From Acanthosepion lycidas (Eukaryota; Mollusca; Cephalopoda; Sepiida; Sepiidae): a stretch of 64,000 bases of DNA. Position numbers and translations under genes: made by a program. Numbering within the stretch: the stretch's first letter is position 1; every line of letters starts with the position of its first letter. The notes below the pieces were generated by a model that was not told the DNA's origin, did not search any database, and saw only the letters and a program-made list of their open reading frames with translations. Location: positions 40,326,581 to 40,390,580 of the forward strand of contig OZ010613.1 of assembly GCA_963932145.1 (NCBI GenBank), read 5' to 3'. This document shows positions 35,691 through 45,984 of the stretch, piece after piece.

Positions 35691-36596
35691 ACTTTAATTT
35701 TTATTACAAGAATGATAGGATAATAATCTTTTTGGGGTACTGTGAGTTTCATAAAAGCCTAAAAGAAATTTAAAATTGCCAGATTTCATTTGTTGGCAGG
35801 GGGGGTACTAGGTTCTAGTTAACCTCTGGTTCTCTTCAAAGAGGTTTTTGGGATAGGAATTGGGTGTACACTAAGCAGAACAAAAACTTTTCAGATGATA
35901 ATTTTTTTTTTTTTTTTTTCCTGCAGTTTCAAACAATTTTCCGGTAGCAATGACAAAATAACCTGCCTTTCATTTCTTTAAAATCCACTTAATTTGAAAA
36001 AGTCGTGTATACAAAAAAAAACACTAGGATAAAAATAGTGTTCAAAGTGCAATACACTTTATTTTGTTCAACCATAACAACTAATTAATCTCTGAAAATT
36101 TGATTTGGATTACTACTTTTCTAAAGTCTGGACATGCCTTGTTTCCAACAAAAGATACGTACCCAACTTTTTATTTAACAATTCTTTGATTAGTCATAAA
36201 TGTTGAGTTATATTTCCTTTTTTTTTTTTTTTTTTTTACTTAAAAAAAAAAAAAATAAAAATAATAATAATAATAATAATAAATGAAAGAAACTATATTG
36301 CATTTTGGACACTGTTTTTAGTCTTATTTCTGGTGAAAGACTTTCATACATCCAAAAGGAGAATGCAAAATATGAGGCTAGTTCAATAAATCTAAGGGAA
36401 ATAATTCAGTGTTTGTTAAGCGAAAAATGTTTGGAGCAATTAAAAAGAGCAAAAAAGACAAAATTTCTACAGTACTACTTTTAAACCAGTGCCAAACATT
36501 TTTATCACAACACCATTTCCTCACCATTAAACTAGTTTTTGTTTCAACAATGGAAGAAATCAAAGCTGAACAGATGTATAAATAAAAAAAATAAAA

Positions 36597-36675
<79 letters not shown>

Positions 36676-36989
36676 CAAAGGTTTAAACCTCCCAAAAACA
36701 AAACGTGTGTACAGGTGTGGAGGTTATTAAAGTTTAGCCTAATTTGTCTCAGAGAAATAGAACAATGATCATTCCTCAAACAAATTAACTTTTAAAAAGT
36801 CAGTGTTCAAATAAACACTGACAGTCAATCATGCAGAAAAATCACAATTGCAATGTAAACTCTTTAACAGATTAATGTTAAGTGGCATTGAACATGGTCA
36901 CTATGGAAAATGTGACACAGAAATCCGAAGACATATTTGAATAGTGAAAAATATGCCTTTCAAAAACCTAACACAGTTCTAAAAGGAAC
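35691..36989. other. A+T-rich DNA with TA/TG microsatellite
   Basis: Includes a G-run near 35802, T-run at 35908-35927, poly-T/poly-A stretch at 36210-36285 and the microsatellite at 36602-36674. No gene was recognised; a 61-residue minus-strand frame at 36378-36563 has no recognisable similarity. Confidence 0.45.
36602..36674. repeat. (TA)n(TG)n compound microsatellite
   Basis: About 43 bases of TA repeats followed by about 30 bases of TG repeats. Confidence 0.95.
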
Positions 36990-37440
36990 AGGACATTTCT
37001 GTTAAGAACAAAGAAAATGGTGCTGAAATGCTGTGTAATATCAGTCCTGCAATATAGCAGTGAATGTGGGACAGTTTGCTTACAGACAAAGCAGAGACTT
37101 GAAGCAACAGGGATGTGGCTCTACAGAAGGATGCCAAGAAGAACACGTGAGCAATGAGGAAGTTTTAAGGAGAATAGAACAAAGAGGACATTTCTATAAT
37201 ACATGAGGAAACAAAGTGTAGAAAATTTGACACACACAGGAAATATTGAAAGCAAAAGTGACAGAGGAAAGCGACACGTAACCTACCTAATGCACTTATG
37301 TAAATGGATGGCAAAACAGAGATAATAAAAGGATAAACACTGCCTAAAAATGCAAAGCTTAGGAAGATACACAGTGTATAAATGAAGAATCAACAAAAGA
37401 ACCTGAGGTACAGCAAGGAATTTATGGCATTATACTAAAG
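36990..37440 (+). mobile_element. 5'-truncated LINE fragment (family B)
   Basis: Contains the family B landmarks in order: 'atatagcagtgaatgtggga', 'agacttgaagcaacaggatg'-like sequence near 37090-37115, 'acacgtgagcaatgaggaag', and the 'cacaggaaatattgaaagc' block. It ends near the 'aagcttaggaagat' region. Stops occur in all frames. Confidence 0.75.
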
Positions 37441-37469
37441 TAAACAAAAACTTTAATCATTATTGGTCC

Positions 37470-37935
37470 CATGACAAGGTGTGGTTATAGGGTTGCTGCA
37501 AAGATGAGCACCTGTCCAATTCCTACTACATATTTGGATTTAAAGCCAGTATGGTATTCAGTCATGCATAGCATTCCTTTGGCAAGTAGAACTGGTGGAG
37601 CCCATCTCTCTCCAGGTCAAACTAAAATGTCCTCTAACTTGTACAAGACTCACCTTAGTCACGGACACATAGCCATTGATTCCATCAGAGAAACCCTCTG
37701 CACTGGCTGTTGACTTCGGTCGAGTAAGACATTCTCCCAACAATACGTTGTCATTACACTGGCTGCATACATAGCTAAGGAAGCCAGTCTACCTCAATAT
37801 GCTAAATGACCGCTGACTTTACAAGAATGTTCACCTGCCCTTTTATAGGTCTTGTTCTAATCTTCATCACCAGAAAAGCCTGGTGGTGTAACTAGTTTCA
37901 ATGCTACTGGTATCACGTTACATAAAATAAATAAG
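37470..37935 (+). repeat. Interspersed repeat Q, copy 1
   Basis: The reverse complement matches 46740-47260. Shared landmarks are 'ggtcaaactaaaatgtcctc' / 'ggaggacatt...', 'gacacatagccattgattcc' / 'aatcaacggccatgtgtc', and 'caccagaaaagcctggt' / 'accaagcttttctggtg'. An 80-residue frame at 37471-37713 is incidental. Class unknown. Confidence 0.65.
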
Positions 37936-38511
37936 TAAATTTGATTCATTTTCTTTTAATCGTGGACCCAGTCTTCGGACGTTGGTATGAAATGAAGAGT
38001 CCTATTTGAAGTTACTCATTTCAGATTCTTGAAGCTTTAATTTTATCAGCAGAAAAAAAATGAAAAAAAAAAAAAAATGTACACAAACAAGGACTTAATG
38101 GAAAATGCCATTAATTTGTTTTTCTTGACCATTATATAAAAAATGAAAAATCTTTAATGATGGGTCAAAAATAAGAAAGCAGCCTGAAAGTGTCACTCAG
38201 TTTAAAAGATTAAAGAAGTAATCAAATTTGAGACAAGCAAGCCTGTCTATATCTTTCTTTAATCTCAATCATTTCCTTCTTTCCTTTCACCAGATTTTCT
38301 TTTATTTTTTGATTACCATAATCTTTTTTTTATATACTTTTTTCTTCCTACATCTTCTCCCTTTCTTTTCACAATTCAGTTGGTGGGGAGGAATAACAAG
38401 TGGATAGTTGATGGCAATATTGTATGCATGCACGTATATAATATTCAAAGCACCCACAGATCTTATCCTCAGATCTTAGAGTGTATACTCTGATCCTAAA
38501 CAGTGGCGCTA
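37936..38511. other. A+T-rich DNA, nothing recognised
   Basis: No family match; contains short A-runs near 38053-38075. Confidence 0.4.
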
Positions 38512-38589
38512 TTAGGTTGGTGCAAAAATCATGTCATTTTCTCACATGTTACTATGTGAGAAAACAACAATATTTTTGCACCAACCTAA
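38512..38589. mobile_element. MADE1-like mariner MITE, 78 bp
   Basis: A complete palindromic element. The first 18 bases 'ttaggttggtgcaaaaat' are perfectly repeated in inverted orientation at the right end, and the inner 'ttttctcacat' also pairs, so almost the whole element is one 37-bp inverted repeat around a short loop. It is flanked on both sides by TA (38510-38511 and 38590-38591), the mariner target duplication. The first 16 bases equal the start of the human MADE1/Hsmar1 terminal repeat as I recall it. It has no coding capacity. Confidence 0.92.
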
Positions 38590-38591
38590 TA

Positions 38592-39059
38592 ATACATGAA
38601 GTAGGTCATGCTATTATTTTTGACAGGTATTATGCTAAGTTTTTTTTTTTTTTTTTTTTTTAAATGGGGGAGTCTCTCATACCTCAGTAGTCATTTAGAC
38701 AGGATAATAAATAAATAAATCTAGCCTCAGAAGTAAAACAAAAATATATAACCTGAAATAACTTTTTTTATTTTTTTTAATTGTACCTTTCATTACTTTA
38801 GAATTGCCTCTTAAAAATAAATAAAATTAAAGTGATTTTTTAATATCATGTCTCTTCAGCAAGTAGGCGATATCATGAGTCTCCACAGATTACTTTTCTT
38901 TTTTTACCAGTGAATTCCCATGCATTCTCTAGAAAGATAGTGGAGTGATTTCCTGTTGCTTTCTCCACAGTTTGGAATTCAGTGTTTTTTTTTTCCTTCT
39001 CTTAAAATAGTTGCTGACCATGGCTAGAAAAACTAGACTACCCTGTTATTTAATACATA
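38592..39059. other. A+T-rich DNA, nothing recognised
   Basis: T-run at 38640-38660 and scattered A+T runs; no match. Confidence 0.4.
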
Positions 39060-39235
39060 AGTTTTTTTTTTTTGTTTTTTGGAGTGGGGGGGGATAAAGC
39101 GATTAATCCCTCTCCCAAGAACATTAGTATGAAAGTGAACCCAAAAGATTAGCCCAGAATCTGAACCCACCAATTCCACTTTCTATGTTGATATCCACTA
39201 CACTACCAGCATATCTCTAATATGAGGCTGGGTAA
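39060..39235 (-). mobile_element. Partial tRNA-headed SINE
   Basis: On plus, 'ccaattccactttctatgtt' followed by 'gatatccactacactacc' is the complement of a tRNA-like head with B- and A-box regions, and the SINE body runs toward 39070. Divergence from the other copies is high. Confidence 0.5.
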
Positions 39236-40134
39236 AGAAATTCCTATTCATAGCAGAAGATACCATAACCCTCTTCTCAATAGATATCCAAGTTAAACAC
39301 AGTGCATCTGTGATGCTAAAAATGTTCAAAGAGTAGGAAAAGAAGGTGGCGACAAACATGGGGAAGAGGATCTGAAAAGCAACCTTATATCACTTGTTAG
39401 AAAGTTAAATGTCAGTGAAGCAACAAGACAAAACACTCAAGAATGATCAGGCTTGGGCCCTCTGTTTCATTAGAAGGGAGGTATAAATCAACTAAAGAGA
39501 AAAGCAGGTTTTTAGTCTTCAGTCTTCAAATATATGACAGAAGCAGAGACATGTTAAATCTATTCAGAAACTAATGTTATTTGTTCAACAGAATTACACT
39601 TTCTGTGCTTCCAATTTGTTTTGTTGTTGTTTTGTTTTAAACTCATTCCAGTGTCATGTGATTTTAAATGAACAGGTCGAAAGAACTAGAAACCGTCATA
39701 AAATGTAGCATCTTCATTTCATCAATATTTTCAGAAGTAAACAATGACCAATGATATGAGTTTTTGTTAAATGTTCAAGATCAGTCATTTGAGTTCGAAG
39801 TAAACACTTTCAACAAATACAAAAGGTGTTTTAGTTTTACACCAACAATGAAGAGTCATCGACTAAAGAAATTATTTCAACTTATGCAATTCTTAGAGCA
39901 AAACTCTTCATATTTTTCGCTTTCATGGTGAGAGTTAAGATTCTGAAGTAAGAGGCTTTTTTTCTCTGAAGATGCATTTTATATAATTTTCTTTGTTTGA
40001 ACATAGCATTGATGCCTTTTGAAAATCTTTCACTTTTGAGAAAAAAAAAAAGTTTTAAGGTGGTATAGAGAAAAATGGTTCTAAAATGTAAACTGGAGCC
40101 TGATTTTGTGTTGATTTAGCACAAACATGGTTAC
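39236..40134. other. Unassigned intronic DNA
   Basis: Base composition is more balanced than in the surroundings, but no splice-flanked coding segment, RNA or repeat match was recognised. Confidence 0.4.
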
Positions 40135-40370
40135 AAAAGAAAGGAAGCATCCAGTTGGAATAAAGATACATTAAAAAAATAAAAAAAAAGACAGTAAGGG
40201 AATGGTAAAAAGTGAGAAGAAAAATACCCAGTTGGAATAAAATAGATATTCATTTCAGATTTACAAAACACCCTTTTTATTTTTCCTTTGTGCAGACGAC
40301 AGTGTTGATTGGATTCTGAAGGAAAACTGTAAAACTTCCAAGATATGGCAAGCAAAGGAAAGCCAAAAAA
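40135..40370 (+). repeat. Interspersed repeat X, copy 1
   Basis: Shares with 42160-42320 the blocks 'ccagttggaataaaat', 'tttcagattta.aaaacaccct', 'tttttcctttg.gca' and 'acagtgttgattgga'. The core is internally duplicated at the left ('atccagttggaataaagata' at 40151 and 'acccagttggaataaaatag' at 40229). Like the other copy it is joined on the right to a minus-oriented SINE. Confidence 0.65.
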
Positions 40371-40600
40371 AAAAAAAAAAAAAAAAAAAAGAGACTATTG
40401 ATCAATTTATTCTTTAGATTTTAAGATTTTTTGGGGAGATAATCTTTTACTGATACAAGCCTTACTAATTAATCCATAGTTGAAGGAAGAAAAGTTGGAT
40501 TCATACCTTGCCCAAGGGCATTTGCATGTAAGTGAATATAATGAATTTGACTAGAATTGTGACACAGATATCTAGAGATGCATGCAGAAACAAAGCAAAG
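40371..40600 (-). mobile_element. Partial tRNA-headed SINE joined to repeat X
   Basis: After a poly-A run at 40364-40390 the plus strand reads 'actattgatcaattt', then 'ttttactgatacaagcctta', 'ctaattaatccatagttga', 'ggattcataccttgcccaag', the SINE body in reverse orientation, ending near the 'agatatctagag' block. The tRNA head is diverged. Confidence 0.65.
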
Positions 40601-40629
40601 TATTAAGATATAGAAAAATTTTGTTTGAA

Positions 40630-41055
40630 AAGAGAAAGAGTGCTGAACTGGTATTCAATATAGATGCTCATGTATATAGCAGTGAACACTGGTGAATTTC
40701 CTCACAGATGAAGAAGCTAGAAAAAGATGTAGTTCTACAGACGGATGCTGAGAATATGATGGACAGAAGATATGAGCAACAAAGTTCTGAAGAAAAGGAA
40801 AAATAAAAGGATGTTTAGAGACGGTTGAAATTTCTTTGTCATTAAGAGGAAAGAAGGCTTGAAAAATTTAACACTCTCAGGACATATTGAAAGTTGTAGA
40901 GGAAAAGTAATCTGCCTAATGAGATTGGGTGAATGGATAGCAGAGTAGGGGAAAAAGGAAATGGTAAAGTGTCAAATGTTGCTTGGGACAAGAAGTTGTG
41001 GAGAACCATGATCACCCAGGTCCTGAAGAGATGCGGTACGTAAAGGAAGAAGAGT
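40630..41055 (+). mobile_element. 5'-truncated LINE fragment (family B)
   Basis: Family B landmarks in order: 'tatatagcagtgaacactgg', 'ttcctcacagatgaagaagc', 'aggaaagaaggcttgaaaaa', 'acattgaaag'-like sequence at 40880, and 'gtggagaaccatgatcaccc', 'aggtcctgaagagatgcggt' near the 3' end, corresponding to the C-terminal 'WRTMI..VL' of the LINE ORF. Stops and frame changes throughout. Confidence 0.8.
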
Positions 41056-41869
41056 ATAGCAAAGAATAAGTAAACACCATTGTGTAAATGGGCACAAAAT
41101 CAGTGTCCAGTTTTACATTCAAGTAACACATTTGAGTATTGACAGTCAACAATTTTCTCAATGGTTCCTGAAATAAATGAACATCAGAAATAAAAGCAAA
41201 GTAAATCACAATCAAAAATGTTCTTTTCATGTCAAAAGCTTCTTGCTTCAGTTAACATGGATTCGGAATTTACCTATTATGTTGGACTTTTGGTTTACAA
41301 AGACGTGATTTGAATGCATGCAATATTTAAAAAAGCAATAATTTTACCTAATTATGGCAGTTACTCTTTTCAAATGATATTAAAAAAAAAACAAAAAAAA
41401 AAAAAACACATCCAACTTGCAATGGGAATGGTGATTATCTATAGTAAAACGGAAACTGATTAAAAGTTTAATATTGTGTAAGAAACATTTAGTAGGATAT
41501 TGTCGTAGTTTAATAGCATTTTTAAAGAGAAATAATAAAAATGTTAGCCCTGAGGAAAGTGACAAGTTTTATTTATTTTAGTTGTGGGGAGGTCTACGTT
41601 CACTTCAACAAGTGCAAAGTCACAAGTTAGAAAGTTTATAGGAAATAGAGATGCACACAGGCAAAAGACATGACAAGATAAATAACAACTTAAAAAAAAA
41701 AAAAATACTTATTAATTGGGCCCCACTTACCTGTCAAAAAAGACAAACTGAAAATTGGCTTCTCTACACTTTATTCATGCAGCATAAAATGAAGAATACC
41801 AAGTGCATGTGTGATAGAGCAATAAGTGTACTCAAGTCATTGGCTCATTTATAACATATTCCTTACTTG
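41056..41869. other. A+T-rich DNA, nothing recognised
   Basis: A-rich tract at 41378-41407 and 41691-41704. No gene or repeat-family match. Confidence 0.45.
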
Positions 41870-42030
41870 AGCCACTGTTGGGGAGAGGCATAAATTATTA
41901 TGCTATCACTGTGGAGATATTTTGGGCACTCTGACATGATACAAGTTTCACTAGATGAGTTAAGGCTTAGTAGCGAGTTCAAACCACAGTGGTGCCCCAT
42001 ACTTGAGGCTTTGTGCCACATCTCAGCTAA
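41870..42030 (+). mobile_element. tRNA-derived SINE fragment (second family)
   Basis: Contains 'gcttagtagcgagttcaaac', 'cacagtggtgcc' with a B-box-like 'gagttcaaacc', and 'gccacatctcagct' beyond it. The same arrangement is at 52295-52400 ('gagtagtgagttcaatcctc', 'actggtgcc', 'acatctaagc'). Confidence 0.55.
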
Positions 42031-42104
42031 ACTAAGTAAATTGCTATGTTGAGATAGATACAACTTTTTGATCAAAGGGAGGACTAACATTAGATTGATT
42101 TTTC

Positions 42105-42655
42105 TTTGGCTTATCAACCGTTTGCAGGTTATTTAAAGCCAGAAAATATTTTTAAAAAGCGGAAAAAATATCCAGCTGGAATAAAATTAATTTTTTTTTT
42201 TCAGATTTATGAAACACCCTTTTCACTTTTCCTTTGGGCAAATGACAGTGTTGATTTGACTCAGAAGGAAAACTGAAAAGCCTCCAAAACATGGCAGCAA
42301 AGAAAAGTGAAAAGAATGCACTATTGATCGATTGTTTTTCAGATATCAAATTTTTTTTTGAGATTATTGTTTTACTGATACAAGTCCTACTAATTAACCC
42401 ATAGCTGGTGGGAGAAGAGGTGGATTCATACCTTTCTCAAGGGTATTTGTGCATAAATGAATATAATGAAATGGACAGGAATTGAAACTTGGCTATCAGA
42501 TTTCCAATTCCAAGCCATTATCCATTACACCCTCCATGCATCCAAGCTAACAGCACCTGATATTACAAAGCAGTCACCCATCTAGGTACTGACCAGGCTT
42601 GACATTGCTTAACTTCGGTGATCATACGAGAACAGGTGACATGGTCATAAGCCCC
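42105..42655 (-). mobile_element. 5S/tRNA SINE with internal repeat X
   Basis: On minus the 5S-like head begins near 42652 with excellent similarity to 5S rRNA ('cttatgaccatgtcacct', 'accgaagttaagcaatgtca', 'gcctggtcagtacctagatg', 'ggtgact'). The tRNA-like part follows ('gtgtaatggataatggcttg', 'gaattgg'), then the body. Repeat X is embedded at about 42160-42320, after which the normal tail returns ('aggttatttaaagccagaaa' on plus, 42127-42150). This is the best-preserved 5S head in the window. Confidence 0.85.
42160..42320 (+). repeat. Interspersed repeat X, copy 2
   Basis: Blocks shared with 40205-40360: 'tccagctggaataaaatt', 'cagatttatgaaacaccctt', 'cctttgggcaaatgacagtg', 'ttgattt..actcagaagga'. 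It sits inside the SINE at 42105-42655. Confidence 0.65.
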
Positions 42656-43264
42656 TAACATTAGAATACAAAGTAACTTGGATGAAGAAAAAGGTGATAT
42701 CTATAACATTCACGAATGGCCTTGTGAAGAAGTGACAGTTTTAATATTTTTTTTATTATTGGCTAAAGGAGACCCATATAAACCCCACAGTTATTTGCTG
42801 AATAAAATGTTTAATTATTTTATTCATAATTGTTGCAAATTTTAATTTAAACTATTAGCTCAAACAAAATTTAAATTGTCATTAAAGAAGTTGAAACACT
42901 GTTGGCTCAACAACTGATGTTAATTTAAAAATAAAAAAAAAGTCACTTTTTGCACTTAAAATAATACCTCGAATGCTGGTAACCACTTTGTAGGTAAAAT
43001 ATTGAAAACAAACATCAGCAGAAACACAGAAAATAAACAATATTTACATTATTTATATTCAAACTATTGTCCTCATCCTTGTTGTTATCACAAGGTTTCA
43101 GCTGTTGTTCGCTCTGGTCTTCATCCAGGTAAGAAACAGAATTACTCCGATCGCTATACACTCGATGAAGGCCAGAAGGCACAGCGGCCTAAAGGTTGTG
43201 ATGACAACAAAGATGTGGACAATAGTCCAAATATAAATAGTGTAAATAATGATAACTCCTCATT
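42656..43264. other. Unassigned DNA; short repeat at 43030-43150
   Basis: The block 'acattatttatattcaaact' followed by 'attgtcctcatccttgt' resembles 'acattattcggactattgtc', 'ctcatctttgt' at 61317-61345, suggesting a small interspersed family. A 118-residue plus-strand frame at 43002-43358 crosses this and the next LINE fragment and has no recognisable similarity. Confidence 0.4.
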
Positions 43265-43560
43265 CCAGAAATTCAGACAGAAATTAAGCAATAACAATTG
43301 TTCTGCATACCATGTCCGTTCAGAACGCGGCCGATCATTGCTCTCCATAACTTTGTAGCACTTTCTACCCATCCCAATCCTTATGCTATCCATTTACACA
43401 AGCTCGTTAGTCACTGCTTTCCTCTGCCTCTCTTGCCTTCAATGTCTTGTGAGTGTCAGATTCTCCAGGCCCCCTTTCTTTATTATGTATCATAAAAAGA
43501 CCAACTGTCTCTTTCTGATTCTAGTAAAGTGCTTAAATGAAATATTTTTATTGTCCCATA
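43265..43560 (-). mobile_element. 5'-truncated LINE fragment (family B)
   Basis: On minus it reads 'aagaaagggggcctggagaa', 'tctgacactcacaagacatt', 'gaaggcaagagaggcagagg', matching the 'RKGGLENLTLT..IEGKRGRG' portion typical of this LINE family. It ends toward lower coordinates with the 'KVMES' counterpart of 'KLWRTM'. Confidence 0.75.
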
Positions 43561-44198
43561 ATAAGAACTTATAGAATAATAAAACTTTAATAACATTTCA
43601 GTGTCAGCTTTAATCTAGTCGCTTTTTAGTTGAATTGGCATGTTCCAATTTAAGAAGAAAAAATGTTTTCAAATTACAAAGGGTCACATCAAGTGTTGTG
43701 CTGAGATTTGTTTAGCAACAAAAATGAAGACAAGTTCAGAGTTTGGTTGTAAATATAATCAAAACAAATGAAGTATTATTCTTGTCCCTTTTTTAGTGGG
43801 GTGGAGGTGGGGGCCAAGTTTATTTTTTTTAAGGGTAAGTGATTTTCCATGATCAATCTTAGTGATTGCAAGAAAATGGCTCAAGACTTAATTTTTTGCA
43901 ATCAATCACTTCAAATTTTACATTAAATAAGAATATAAGATCTATATTTAATTTTTTCTTCTATTCTTGCTTTCTATGTCCGTGACATATTGTAAGCTCG
44001 TATATACAAAATAAAAGCTTTGTCTTCTCTTCTAGGGAGTTAATTTTTTTTTTTTTACTATCTTGACCTCCCCATGGATGAGAGTTGATTTTTTTTAAGT
44101 AATTAATTACAAATTTAAATCATGTTAATTAGAAGTACAAAAAAAAGGATGCAAATAAAAACTTGCTGAGGTGAAACCTAATTCGTTAATTTAAGAAC

Positions 44199-44239
<41 letters not shown>

Positions 44240-44824
44240 GTGTTTTTTTAAATTTATGTTAAATTTTAAAAGTAAAGACTGAGTTAAAACACTAATTCAA
44301 TTGCCATGATTGAAAAAAAAAAAAAAAAAAAAAAAAACAAATACCAATATAGCAAAATTCAAATATTTCTTGAATTTAAAAAAAACAAAAGATAATTCTA
44401 GTTGTTAAATTCTGTAGGAATAATATGAATTTTATTTTTTAATCCGACATAATTTTTATTTTTAGTGGATGGAGGACACATTAATAATTTTCCTCGAGTG
44501 TGCAGGCCAGTAGACGAAATAAATATAGTTTTTTTTGTTTTTTTTTTTAGACAAAAACGGAGCGTCTACTCAAACACGGGTATCCACTAAGTAAAACGTC
44601 TGCTGAAATAATAATCCCCCCTATACATACATACACACGCACACAAGAGAGAGAGAGAGTAATAAAGAAATGACCAGATTGAAACATTTTTAAATTTGAA
44701 AAATCAAAGTAAACAATTTCCTTATGCTTCATTTAGACAATTTAAGAAGGCCGTCAAAATTTTAAAAGGTTTCTGTTGAAGGTAAATGAGCCTATTTTTT
44801 TTTTTTTTACCTATTCTCATATCG

Positions 44825-44858
<34 letters not shown>

Positions 44859-45695
44859 AGAAGCTCGATGGCATTCTTCGAAACACGGGAGTATTATTTC
44901 GGACAACAATCAAAACAAAAGCAGTTATGAACATCGATTTTGAAAAAGTGACTTTCGTCGTCTTCCAGTTCCAGTCTGTCCAACCAAAGTAAGTAAGGAT
45001 TACCAATGTGGTCACATGATAAAACAAAAATAAAATTAATAAATAAAAACTAAAAAGCAATAGAAACTATATACCAGTTCCTTCTTTCTACGATTCACCA
45101 GGTGTAATGTTTTTTTAAGCATAGTTTCGACTGCGATGACTGTCTTTGGTATTTACTATTTACTTAAATAAATAAATAACATTTATGTGCGTTTTGCTAA
45201 GTCGAAGTTAAATTGTGGTTCGCTTAAACAATATTTAATTTGATACTTTTTAGTTTTTTTTTTTGTAATAGGAGATTACTAAAAAAAAAAAAAAAAAAAA
45301 AAAAAAAAGTGAGACAATAAACTGACTTTAAAAAGAAACTATATTTTTAAAAATATTTTTTATTAAAAAGAATTAAGTCACAGTTCTCTTGTCATGAAAG
45401 AAAAATATATTCACTTCCTATGAGAAAAATTTTTATGCATTTATTTTAAAACACTTATTTTTAATTTCAAGTTATTTTTAATTTCAAGTTATTCTTCCAT
45501 TATTAATAAAGAAAGAAAGATGTTTTTATTTTTATGTATTTTTCCTTAGAGGGAAAAAGTTAAATTTCAACAAATAAAAAAAAATTAATTCAATAAAACA
45601 TAACACACCACACCCACAAAAAAGACCCGATATATACAAAAGAAAATAACTTATTGATATATCGATACAAATAAATTCTTCTTCGTTTTTATTGT
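43561..45695. other. Start of AVL9 intron 1, A+T-rich
   Basis: Contains poly-A at 44200-44234 and 44311-44336, an 'agagag' tract at 44645-44658, (TA)n at 44828-44857 and poly-A at 45281-45308. No coding exon was recognised. Confidence 0.55.
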
Positions 45696-45701
45696 ACTTA
45701 C
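45696..45701 (-). other. Splice donor of AVL9 exon 1
   Basis: On minus the exon ends CAG and the intron begins GTAAGT, a perfect consensus donor. The intron is phase 0, because it follows a complete glutamine codon. No acceptor plus second coding exon was recognised between here and position 1, so the intron probably exceeds 45 kb. Confidence 0.9.
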
Positions 45702-45818
45702 CTGACAACCTTTTTTGTGATGAAATCCAACCACTACAACATGCAAAATTGGATTCTGTTTTTTGTCACCAATATTATTATTGTTATTATTCGCGTTACT
45801 ATTGCTTTGCTTGGACAT
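45702..45818 (-). CDS. AVL9 homologue, first coding exon (39 codons, partial gene)
   Basis: AVL9 is a DENN-family protein known from yeast to act in late secretory transport; animal homologues are linked to membrane traffic and cell migration, and DENN proteins usually act on Rab GTPases. The exon starts at an ATG in good context (A at -3) and encodes an Asn/Ser-rich variable leader of about 20 residues followed by 'NPILHVVVVGFHHKKGCQ'. This matches the conserved N-terminal strand of animal AVL9 ('P.LHIVVVGFHHKKGCQ'), which in vertebrates continues 'VEFSYPPL'. The exon ends exactly after the GCQ codons at a consensus donor. The protein family is usually above 600 residues, so over nine tenths of the gene lies to the left of the window or was not recognised. 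The Asn run comes from a (AAT/AAC)n tract. Confidence 0.92.
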
Positions 45819-45863
45819 CTTGGCGACTTCCTAGGACCTTAATATTAATTTTCAGAGGTTGTT

Positions 45864-45944
45864 TTAATCCAAAATTAATCCAAATTCGAGAAAAGGGCAT
45901 CGAGCCACCCCAAAATAACAATACGTTACGAGTGTCGCCCCCAT
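45864..45944 (-). CDS. Upstream ORF in the AVL9 leader (26 codons)
   Basis: On minus an ATG at 45944 with A at -3 and G at +4 (a strong initiation context) opens a 26-codon frame ending at a TAA, 45 bases before the AVL9 start codon. If the transcription start is upstream of it, this frame could reduce or regulate AVL9 translation. Its peptide has no recognisable similarity. Whether it lies in the mRNA depends on the unmapped start site. Confidence 0.4.
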   Translation of the reverse strand: MGATLVTYCYFGVARCPFLEFGLILD

Positions 45945-45984
45945 CTTGTGTATATGTCTTCTGCAATTTGCCTGACCGACTTCC

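Noticed and set aside
43002-43358. 118-residue plus-strand reading frame
   Set aside because: It overlaps an antisense LINE fragment at its 3' part, has no recognisable domain and no splice or promoter context.
1-45695. AVL9 exon 2
   Set aside because: I looked on the minus strand for the expected 'VEFSYPPL', 'EEWKYLPF' and 'LPDGAH' segments and found none; the search was by eye and could have missed a diverged exon.
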